Both the position numbers and the translations under genes were made by a program. Positions 55,256 through 64,000 of a DNA stretch of 64,000 bases are shown here, in pieces (within the stretch, counting starts at the first letter, position 1; the number at the start of each line of letters is the position of its first letter). Source of the DNA: Macrophomina tecta (lineage: Eukaryota > Ascomycota > Dothideomycetes > Botryosphaeriales > Botryosphaeriaceae); contig JAKSGN010000006.1 of assembly GCA_024180945.1 (NCBI GenBank), forward strand, positions 2,790,001-2,854,000, written 5' to 3'. The notes under the pieces were generated by a model. It was not told where the DNA came from, did not search any database, and worked only from the letters and a program-made list of their open reading frames with translations.

Positions 55256-56563
55256 TTAAACGGAAATATCAGCTCTCGTCTCAGTTAAAAGAAAAAAAAA
55301 AAAAAAGAGAGAGACTGGAAAGGAATCTTTCTGGACGTACGGTTTGCTGGGGAATGGTATCCCCGTTTTCTCCGTGGTTTTTGGGCCACTGACGAACAGG
55401 TCAGTCCGATGGCGCAAATCCTTAACGTCGGCAACTTCGGAATCGGAGCGGTCCGGATTCTGAGCACTGATAGCGCCAGTTTTAAAATCTTTACTGCTGT
55501 GACAGCGGGCCTGGTACTGAGGCATTGAGAACGGTACATTGACTTCTGATAGGCTGCCGCCGAATTGGAATATTCTGGGGGAGTTGCTGCTCTCGAAAGA
55601 GGGCAAAACGGACTGGTCTGAACTTTTCGAATTAGGTGGCATTGAGCTACTTCTAGTGCGGGTCGACATAGGGCTCAGGAACTGAGTCACTGGAAGTAGA
55701 GCAGGTGGGGAACGCTGAGAGTGGTCAACTGGCATGAAGGCTTTGCTCCACTTATGGTGATAGGCGTCCAGCCACTCAGGAGAGCTATGTTTTGGACAGA
55801 GCAAACGCCGAAGAAGAGTCGGCAGGATGCTAATTGGTGCTTTTTCGTTGATGTGATGGTCCAGCGCGTCCTGGGCAGCGGTCCTGGCGGATTCCGATAG
55901 TACATACCCGCAGCGAGTGTCTTCGGTAAGGTACCCGATACAGCAGAGCTCCGCCCAGAGGAAAACTTCCCACTTCGCATCAAAGAAATTAACCCTGGCA
56001 TTCAAGCCGTGCTGCTGACCCTGCCGAGCTTCAGGTCCGGGAGAATTGTAGGATAAGGGGGCAGGTAGCTCAGAAGCGCAAGAGTCATGTCGCTTTGAGA
56101 CGCAAGTATTCCCAAATTTTTGAGTCGTCTCTGCGCAGTCTTCCGCCTCTTCATCGGGCCACTGCCCTGGCATCTGCAGCTTAGGGGTATGGGCTCGAGT
56201 CGTTGAGGCTTCGTCTCGACCAAAGGCCTCTGCAAGGCCGACTACCAGAGGCGAAGAGTACTCGGTTTCTTGATGATGTCTGCTGCAAAGGAAGAGACGG
56301 CTAATGCTTATCGCTTGCCGCGCGCTGTAAGGTGGATCAACGCGACGGACCATTTTTAGAACAGCACTAATCTCGTGAATCGAAAGGCCGCATGTTGAGT
56401 TGCAGGGAGACTTGCGTTCTGGTAGCATGGCATAGCACGGGAAGATGGAATCTGCACTGGCTTTTTTCAGAATCTCAATGGCGCATTCCCAGGTGGGCGG
56501 AAGCTTTGGCGAAGCGCCAGGCCTTGCGGTCGGCCGGAAAGTGGGGGAGATTTTGGGGTCCAT
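55256..56563 (-). CDS. Hypothetical fungal protein, 435 aa
   Basis: A continuous frame on the same strand as the GIY-YIG gene and 87 bp upstream of it. The N-terminal 100 residues have a folded look (TWECAIEILKKA; LSIHEISAVLKMVRRVDPPYSARQAISISRLFLCSRHH). A second block at about 190-280 (DAKWEVFLWAELCCIGYLTEDTRCGYVLS..ARTAAQDALDHHI) is also ordered. The linkers and the C-terminus are Ser/Pro-rich, and the last 20 residues include a run of Phe from an A-rich tract, so the true end may be earlier through an unseen intron. I do not recognise the family; similar blocks sit beside T5orf172 domains in fungi as far as I recall. Confidence 0.55.
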   Translation of the reverse strand: MDPKISPTFRPTARPGASPKLPPTWECAIEILKKASADSIFPCYAMLPERKSPCNSTCGLSIHEISAVLKMVRRVDPPYSARQAISISRLFLCSRHHQETEYSSPLVVGLAEAFGRDEASTTRAHTPKLQMPGQWPDEEAEDCAETTQKFGNTCVSKRHDSCASELPAPLSYNSPGPEARQGQQHGLNARVNFFDAKWEVFLWAELCCIGYLTEDTRCGYVLSESARTAAQDALDHHINEKAPISILPTLLRRLLCPKHSSPEWLDAYHHKWSKAFMPVDHSQRSPPALLPVTQFLSPMSTRTRSSSMPPNSKSSDQSVLPSFESSNSPRIFQFGGSLSEVNVPFSMPQYQARCHSSKDFKTGAISAQNPDRSDSEVADVKDLRHRTDLFVSGPKTTEKTGIPFPSKPYVQKDSFPVSLFFFFFLLTETRADISV

Positions 56564-58751
56564 TTACTGTGTAGACAAGATGTGGAGTGCAGGAGAAAAG
56601 TGGCAAGATGCCCCGCAACGCATCCTTAAATGCTTTATCTCGGAAGGCGGCGCAGTATCGAAGCCCTCCTCAAATGCATCAGCTGAACGCCAGGATCCAC
56701 TGCAGCGGAGGTGCTGTGCCTCACTGTTGCATCGGACTGACTAGTAATGACAGCTCACACGGCTTGACCACATCGCCAACGTTCAAGGCCTGTTTGCTGT
56801 GGTTCAGAGCCAAAGAGCACTGGAACGGACACAATTGGGAATGCTCATGAGGAAAAGCAAAATAAAAAACCAACGAAAGCCAGGGAGCGTGCGATTTGTT
56901 TGGGACGCTGCCTAACATAACTTCACCACGTACCAGCCGGGTTGATCACCAACCAACTCCACAACGCCCCGGCATGTGAAACAGAATTTCCCTCGAGGGT
57001 AACCATGATTGAGTACTGCTTCCGCCCATCCGATGCCGTAGCAAGAAGTATTGGCGTCGCCTTGGTTTTTTATTTGCGATTTAAGCAGGAGAGCCAACAA
57101 ACAGTGGCCCCTCTTGCCGATGCTTTTCGTGATAATATACGCCTTCTCTGATGCTTAGAACACCGATCAATGTACCCATCGTCTATTTGACCAAGTTCGA
57201 AAAGACCAGGTGCACAGCACCAAGAATCGAAAATCGGACCGACACTGCCAGCGCAGCAAGAAATTGGCTTTTCTGTGCCGCATTTCTCAGCAGCTCCGCC
57301 CCCAATCCCCAACTCACCACACGCCATCGAGTGCCCAAATATAGCCATGTTCTCGTATTTCTTAAAGCGAAGCAACTGCTGTGCCGAGGATCTTGCGCGG
57401 GCTGCTAGTTGAGACGTATATAGTACAGAGCAGCCCCGGACTTGAGGCATCCATCCGCGCCCTAGACACAATGACCGAACGAGGTTTCCGAAACCGAGCA
57501 CAACCACCAACCGGGTCCCCGCCGGTGGGCTGAAAGAAAGACCCAAAACGCTGACCTCACCACAGCCACTACCCCGCTGGCCAACTTCACATGTTCCACC
57601 GCGGGAAGCGGCCGACTCTCATGGCACGCGGCGCCTCCGGATCGCGCTTCGTCGGCTCCTGCGCAGCCGCAGAAAACCAGCGTGGCCCGGAATATAGCGT
57701 AATAAGCCTTTGGCCAGCCCCATTCGAGCCGGCGGTCCTGTTCGGCAAGATCCCGGACCTCGACTGCGGGCAAAGCGCGGCGTTCTACACCTGCCTACCC
57801 GGCCACCCGCCTTACCTCCCTCAGGAAGATTGCCGGCTCAACAGCTTCAACGTCAATCAACTAGACAGCAATGCCTCCAATTCCACATTTGTCGATATAT
57901 TCCATATGTCGGGGCCTTGCGTAATATGGTTTCGTGTTTGCTCTTCTTAACGGAACACGGTGTTGCTCTTAGATGCTGGGCCTCCGAGGGAGGCCCGTCG
58001 CTACAACACGACTCCTTCTGACAACTAACGTCTCAGGTACATCGACACATCTTAGGTCGTCTAGAATATCAACGAGTTACTTTGCATATGATTTAAGGCA
58101 CAAGGCGGGTTCGTAGGGCGGAAAGGGCTTATCGCCCGGTCGCAAGTCGTCGACGTCCGCCATAGCGGAATGACAGTAGAGTCGTCGAACAGCTGTCACG
58201 GGGAGATTGCGCATGGGTGTGAAGCCCGGTTCCAAGAATTCTTTTTTTCCTGCAGGTAGTTGCTTGTTCTTACAAGCAAAGGGTGAGAATAGCTTAGGGA
58301 GCATTACGAGACTTAGCACTGCATGTGCGATGGCCGTGTTACGAACAGACTATCAAATTCACTGCGTGTTTGCACAAAAAGGGCCAAAAGTGTCCGATGA
58401 GAGTGGTTTATTTCCATGTAGAGGGTGCTTACAATCCGGCGTCGCTGAGTGTTGCAGTCGCTACACCGGGTACCCATTGCCACACGTCACCCAGGCCCTC
58501 GCGAGCATCTGGTGGGTCTGCCCAAAGGCCAAGTGCCTGCTTCTACGTGATTCCCCCATATTTGGACGCAGGCGCATCCTGCCGAGGCGTTCCGTTCTTT
58601 CCTTCGTGGCATCACTCTGGAGGCTGCGCCGTAAACGACTGAGAAAGCAGTGCACTCTAGGACAAAAGAGAGGACCAGTCTTCCTGCTTTATATAATCCT
58701 CAAGAGAGGATACAAGCCCTTCTGCCCCAATCTAGACATGGCCAGGTTAGC
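56564..58751. other. 2.2-kb interval without a recognised gene
   Basis: Frames at 57070-57546 (-), 57591-57950 (+) and 58207-58770 (+) are open, but I recognise no domain and cannot build exons. Part of this may be a decayed gene: FGKIPDLDCGQSAAFYTCLPGHPPYLP near 57741-57820 looks protein-like. Confidence 0.4.
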
Positions 58752-59801
58752 TTATTCAAAAATTTGCTAGAGCGTTGATGTTGCGATGAGAACGCGAATG
58801 AGGAAAATCCAAACGAAGGAAAGCATCAAGAATGGAGAACTTACGTCCTTCGGGTAAATCGTTTCCGGGTCGCCACAGTCGTAGCCGAACTCGCAGGAAG
58901 AGAGCCAGCAGGTCAAAAGGTGGTCCTTTAGGTCCGCATCTCCAGGAGTGGCATCGCTGAACTCTTCGGTCGACACCTGCTTGATACCCTGGTCGCCCGC
59001 CAATTTCTGTCCCAGCGTCTTCGCCCAGATAGCCATAAACTCACGGTAACTGGCCACCTGGCTAGCTCCCATAAGCCTTGCGCCGGGCTGCACGTCTTCG
59101 ATGAGCTTCTTAACGAGAGGGCCGGTGTCCCTGCGAGTCCAGATGAAGGGATGCTTCCTGGACCCGTCGCCGATCTCGACGTGCCAATATCCGCCAGTAG
59201 CAGGATCCCTTTGGATTTCCGTGCCAGCGCGCCGCCAGTTGTCTGTGTAGAGGCCGACATGAATAAAGCTAGCCTTGCCGCTCAAACCCGACGCCACCAT
59301 GGCCGGGTCGTGGCGCACAAACCGCTCGACGGCAGCCTTGCTGTCGAAATGCCACACGTGCGTGTACTTGCCGCCCGTGAGCCGAGACACGTCCGGGAGA
59401 CTGCTGTACACAAACCGTTCCAGCGTCTTCTGCACTTGCGACGAAGCCGCGGCGACGGCCAGATTCTTGCCGCGCCGTGTCTCGAGCTCGGCACAGAACT
59501 GGTTCGCGCTGATGCCCGCCCCGGCCGCGGCTGCTCTGACCGCCGGATCGGCTAGAGGAGCCCAGTAATCCGTCATGGCGAAGACCGCATGTGCGCCCGT
59601 GAATGCTTCCGTCAACGAAGGAACATCGTCCAAGTCGGCGCGCACAACTTCGACGCCGCGCGCTGCCCACGCCTGCGCAGAGGCCTTGGATGGATCACGG
59701 GTGACGGCGCGGATTCGCCAGTTCTTGTCGTTGAGGAAGGCATCCGCAACACTGCCCCCCTGGTTGCCGGTAATGCCAATGACAACTACCACTTTCGACA
59801 T
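58752..59801 (-). CDS. NmrA-like NAD(P)-binding protein
   Basis: Starting at ATG 59801 the frame has a Rossmann fold with VVVIGITGNQGGSV (GxxGxxG), RAVTRDPSK, DDVPSLTEAFTGAHAVFAMTDYW and FVYSSLPDVSRLTGGKY, all typical of the NmrA-like family of NAD(P)-binding regulators and oxidoreductases. It continues to CGDPETIYPKD at 58845. There the frame either runs on to a TAG at 58767 (reading SPFLMLSFVWIFLI, unlike the family) or is spliced (GTAAGT at 58844, acceptor at 58767) into a four-codon exon ending at 58752. I favour the splice, giving about 323 residues. It lacks the usual catalytic Tyr/Lys of short-chain dehydrogenases, as expected. The role is unknown; the MFS exporter lies upstream on the same strand. 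Confidence 0.82.
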
Positions 59802-60791
59802 GTTGGATTCTCGGTGGTGGGATGAAAGCGATTGAAACGAGGGATGAATTCGCAATGAGAAGTAGCTGCTCGAGATAGTATCTGACGGCAGCGCGTGCGT
59901 GTACTTTATGTACGTGAGTTTGCAGTGGCGCTGCTGGTAGGGAGCGATGATTTCTCATCATTAGGAGCCAATGATGTCCGCCGGACCGAAACCGGACGAA
60001 TGTCTTTCAAACTCCCATCGCTGCTAGGATATGATCTTCGGGAAATGAAAATCCGGAAGCATTTCGGCGTAGTCTGTTTCTCATATGGATACAAGCAGGC
60101 GATTGGAGGTGAAGTGTAAGAGTAGCGACGCAGTAGGTCTAGCTGCCTAATGTTACCGCGCAGCCTTCACAGGCGGAGAAAAGAACTGAGCAATTGTCGT
60201 AATATATTGCTAACTGAGATTTGCATATGAACTCGTTATCCTGCTACCTCAAACCCTTCAGCCAATATTACGCGATTATGATGTGCCCGAGCCAGTGCAC
60301 ACAACACCATACCTTCGGGTCAGCCCCGTTACCAACTGTCCGAAAATCACCCCTTGCAGCAGGATTAACAACGCTTCGTAATAACCGTGCACCCCTAAAC
60401 TATTCCCGCGAGGATTGTGACCAAAGTCACGTGACTTAAGCGCTGGCCAGGGTTTGCACTACAACTGTTAGCTCTCCCATCTCTCGATGGGCCCTGGATC
60501 TTCATCAGCTGAAGACTCGAAAGTATGTGAGATAACTTCGGACAGCCAATCACAACCTCCGCACGCCGCAGTCACTCGGAGTCGATTACTTGACGAGATA
60601 GCGAGGTTAGCCTTTTCAAACCAGTAAAGTTGACCAAAACTGTACTCTCATGGAACAACGCCTCCTCCGCCATTAAGTAATTTTTTTTTCCTGCCCCTTG
60701 AAAGAAATAATCGTAGTCTCTCCGCAAAATCAAAAATTTAAGATTTCTGGTGTCAGCTGGGTTCCATCTTGCCTCTCTGAAGCTGAGCAAC
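59802..60791. other. Intergenic region between NmrA-like and MFS genes
   Basis: 990 bp holding the NmrA-like promoter and the MFS terminator. Short frames have no domains. No regulatory motif was identified. Confidence 0.5.
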
Positions 60792-62486
60792 TCAGCTGTG
60801 CTGATCAGCTACAGGCTGTAGCTCACGTAAAGACCGGGCCTCATCATCCGCTCTTCCGCTTCTCGTCTCCTCTACAGCTTCACTTCTCCACACACTGCCC
60901 TCCATGCTCCGCGGCACCTTGATCCCAAACACGCTCACCAATAACCCAATACCGCACAACACCAAGCAACTATAGTACACACTCTGGTACCCCCTCCGGC
61001 TCAGCGTCCCCCGCGGTAGGCTCGAATCTCCATACTTGCCTTCAGCCTCCTCCGCCACAGCCGTGAGCACGGCAAGACCAACCACGGAACCACCGACTTG
61101 CAAGGCAACATTGAAGACGCCGGCAGCTGCACCTTGATCGCTACGGCTGGCAGACGAAACGATGACGAAGTTGGCAGCAATGTATACCGCGCCGAGTCCC
61201 GCTATGTATAGGATGGTGCCCGGAAAAGTGGTACGCCAGTATGAGGCATTGACGTCGATGAAGGTGAACAGGAGCACGCCTGGAATGGCGAGGAGCCAGC
61301 CGGCGATGAACTGGAGGGGGGGCTTAGCTGAAATCTACCTACGAGTCCGCTGTGGAAGGCCTACCATGCAGCGCGCACCGACGAGGGGCACAAGCCGTCC
61401 GGAGAGGGTGTTGAAGACAAACGCACTGATACCGAGCGGAATGAAGAGAACAGAGGTGTGGATTGCGCTGTTACCAAAAGACTGCAGCTGGACTGTCAAA
61501 AAGTACGTGCAAGCCTGGCGGACGGCGTAAGTGATGACTGCAAGGACGAGGGTGAGGTTGAATGACAGGTCTTTAAATAGGTGCGGAGCTAAGATTGCTT
61601 GGGATGCTGAGCGTTCGTTGAGTCCAAAGGCTAGCAGCAGGACGACAGAGACAATAAGGGTGGAGACGACCCTGGGCGCGGCCCAACCCGCAGAATTGGC
61701 GGATGTGAGTGCGTAGGTGAGTAGCAGGATGCCAGGAACCCCAAGGCCGATGCCCAGAGCATCAAAGCGGACAAGGCGCTCCCGCATTGATTGCATCAGG
61801 CTTTTTGGGGGATGTGGGTTGTTTGCAGTTGATTCCCTATCTGCATGAGCTGTAATGTTAGATCGACCTGAGGATATCCTAGGAAGAATGAGATATGCTG
61901 CTGGAATGACGCAGGTGGAAATGATGAAGGAGATCCAAAAAATCCAGCGCCATCCCAGGAAAGCGGTAAAAACGCCTCCAAGGATGAGACCGATGCTGCA
62001 TGCTCATGAGTAGCTGGACGATTACCAGGCGAGGACTACTTACATGAAACCGAGTGATCCAGATGCTCCCCAGACGCCTAATGCCTTTGCTTTTCTTACA
62101 GGTTGTGTGAAGTATAGTGCAATGTGTGCCTGGGCAGGCGGGATGGTGAACGCAGCGCCGATGCCTTGAAAGGCCCTTGCTATGACGAGCCCCACAAAGG
62201 TGGGAGACATGGCACAGACCATCGTAAACAAGGCGAAGCAGGCCATACCAAACAGGAGAACTCGACGATGGCTCTACAGGTGTCAGCAGCTGTGGTTCAA
62301 GCGCCAAAGGCATCATGCTTACCCGAAAATATCACCGCCACGACCACCAAGCAGCAGGAAGCCGCCAAACGTCAGCGCATAGGCGGAGATGACCCATTGC
62401 AGGGTGCTGACGTCGACATCAAAGTCCTCTTGAATCGTGGGGAGAGCGATGGTGACGGCACTCAAATTGGCCAGATCGAGGAACAT
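60792..62486 (-). CDS. MFS drug/H+ antiporter, DHA2-type (14 helices)
   Basis: Four exons (62486-62323, 62271-62044, 61995-61365, 61310-60792) over 48-54-bp introns give 513 aa in frame. The motifs are those of the drug-antiporter branch: LSAVTIALPTIQEDFDV in helix 1, FGGFLLLGGRGGDIFG (motif A-like) after helix 2, ARAFQGIGAAFTIPPA in helix 4 (motif B) and GWRWIFWISFI. The long C-terminal half with six more helices and ASRSDQGAAAGVFNVALQVGGSVVGLAV fits DHA2. It exports small molecules or toxins across the plasma membrane. The N-terminus is uncertain: the ATG at 62486 sits right at helix 1, and an upstream ATG near 62619 with an intron may be the true start. Confidence 0.83.
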
Positions 62487-63149
62487 AGCAGAGCAGCTGG
62501 AGCATCCGTCAGCGAGTGGCAAAGGAGCGGCCGCGATCGCGAAGCTCACACGACTGCTAGCATGTAATTGGGATTACCACCCGACAGGCAGCCCGAGAGG
62601 GACCTGAGAGTTTTGAGCATTGTTGTGGCTGCGGCTGTGGGGTGCTGTTGCCGGCCAAGAAAGCAGTGAAGGGAGAGAGAGGTCTTTTATGGTTCGGCGG
62701 TGTCCCGAGCGAGAGACCGGATGTCAGCCGGCTTCCTTGCCGCCGACCACCCAAACGTCAAGGTATCACACAAATCTATTTTATGTGGCGCAGCAAGTGG
62801 GTACATGCACATGTACCCGAATACTCCGCCCGGCGACTAATGGCCCGAACCGGTGGTTGCGGTCTACCATTGAGGCCAAAACAAGACCACAAAATGCTCA
62901 TACCCGTTTGCTAGAGCGTACAATTCTCCTGCCATATGCTGGCCGACATAGTTGATGTAGCGTACGCAGGCACTCACCTAGGATTCCTTCCTGTCGTATG
63001 TTACACGAAGTGATTGCAGCGCTGCGTTTGGGTGTATTCCCTGCCGCTTCAATACGTCTACGAAGAACATGAAGAGAGCTCTCACGCGAGTCGTTCGAGC
63101 AGATTAGTATATGTATTTTTGCTAGACGAGTAAAACAATAGTATCTCTC
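62487..63149. other. Region upstream of the MFS gene
   Basis: It contains the promoter and possibly a short first exon of the MFS gene (MLKTLRSLSGCLSG, on the minus strand near 62620-62580). No other feature is seen. Confidence 0.45.
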
Positions 63150-64000
63150 CTACTTGCGTCGAAGCCGCAAGAACCAGAATGCCGTCTTCTCCGGTCTACC
63201 CTTCGTCTTCTCATAATGAACACGCGCCGACCTCTCCGCAAATTCTTGCAGCAATTTCTTCTCCTCTGCCGTCTCCTTAGCCGTCGACAATTTCACCTTT
63301 ATCATGAGCATACCACAAGCGGCGTGCCGCCATGTGCAAACCTTTCTCGAATACTCCCAGTATGCTTCTTTCCCCCCGGCCGGCCTTCAGCTCCGCTTGC
63401 GGTTGGCCATACGCTGGATGCACCGCCTCGTGCACCACCATCTCCTCGACCTCCCAAAACTCCTTCACCACCTCCAGTGCCGCCTCCATTTCCTCGGCAA
63501 CCACCCCTCCGCAATGAGCTGCTCCCGCGCCAGAAATGTCAAAACCGGGCTACCTGGCCTATCCGACGATGAGATTTCAACGTCGCGGTCGCCCCCGCAC
63601 GACAAGCCAGCCACAAAGATGCCGTTCGGCCGGACCTCGCGTGCGCGGCTGGTCAGGAACCGCACGAGGTCGCGATGCGCGAGGTCAGCTGTGTGGGCTT
63701 TCCCGCTCTTGATGAATTTCCTCAACTGGTGTACCTTCCGGATGGGAAGGGTTCTCGGAAAGCCAGTGCAGAGAGGACCAGGCGGTTGGCGATGTCGACC
63801 GAGGCGTCAGGCAGGCACTGCTCGAAGAAGCTGCCAGGAACCATTTCAGTGCATATTCGGCGTGTTCCGTCTGCAGAAATGTCGGGTTTGCGTACGTGGA
63901 ACGTCTGAGAGACGGAGCTCCAGTCATTGTAGGGCGTATTGACCAGGGATATGCGGGCACCGGTCTGCGGAGGTTGTTTAGAGAGTATTTCTTGCATCAA
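63150..64000 (-). pseudogene. SABATH-like SAM-dependent methyltransferase, frame-broken, runs off the window
   Basis: Coding pieces follow each other in order on the minus strand in changing frames: EILSKQPPQTGARISLVNTPYNDWSS..GSFFEQCLPDASVDIA, then SSLHWLSENPSHPEG, then IKSGKAHTADLAHRDLVRFLTSRAREVRPNGIFVAGL, then EVVEEF-like helices and a last piece ending FLRLRRK at 63150. The SFFEQCLPDASVD and SLHWLS steps are typical of SABATH carboxyl methyltransferases in plants and fungi. At least two frame changes occur with no plausible intron (a 27-bp GT..AG is too short). The 5' end is outside the window. It is most likely a pseudogene. Confidence 0.6.

Noticed and set aside
1..64000. CRISPR arrays, rRNA or bacterial operons
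   Set aside because: No spaced direct repeats or rRNA sequence were seen, and the genes are intron-bearing fungal genes.

Overview
The window is nuclear DNA of a filamentous ascomycete (Pezizomycotina). Genes carry short GT..AG introns of about 45-80 bp, and the content is typical: an AVL9 secretory-pathway gene, secreted plant-cell-wall enzymes (PL4, GH43, GH10-like), a non-reducing polyketide synthase (PKS), an NRPS, a Zn2Cys6-type regulator, a DHA2-type MFS exporter and several hAT transposons. The species cannot be named from the sequence.

Layout. 1-6.5 kb: the 3' part of AVL9 and a rhamnogalacturonan lyase. 6.5-30 kb: a secondary-metabolite locus broken by two nearly identical hAT elements in inverted orientation (12109-14967 and 27092-29951). 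The first 1849 codons of a non-reducing PKS (SAT-KS-AT-PT-ACP-ACP) stop at the left element. The missing CMeT and esterase-type domains lie 12 kb away on the other strand, against the inner end of the right element. The 8-bp duplication CTGCTACC flanks the outer end of one element and, inverted, the inner end of the other, and removing the element brings the two PKS halves together in frame. So a hAT inserted into the PKS, and recombination between two inverted copies then flipped the 12-kb interval holding an RTA1-type exporter remnant, a GH43 gene, an A-T-C-T NRPS and the PKS 3' end (or the assembly joined wrongly at the repeats).

30-39 kb: a decay zone with a broken type-I membrane protein, an intact intronless bacterial-like GH10 gene, a different and apparently intact hAT (33734-36458) that cuts off a GT90-like gene, and a truncated class-C beta-lactamase-like gene. 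39-52 kb: a small hypothetical protein, a head-to-head pair (a 760-aa secreted protein with four cysteine-rich modules and a secreted HExxH metalloprotease-like protein), a regulator and a TauD-type dioxygenase. 52-64 kb: sparse sequence, a GIY-YIG (T5orf172-type) protein, a hypothetical protein, an NmrA-like oxidoreductase, an MFS exporter and a frame-broken methyltransferase-like gene running off the window end.

The PKS, NRPS and RTA1 genes look like the core of one biosynthetic cluster; as sequenced it should not make its original product. Exon structures were derived by hand from splice signals and reading frame and are marked as such.
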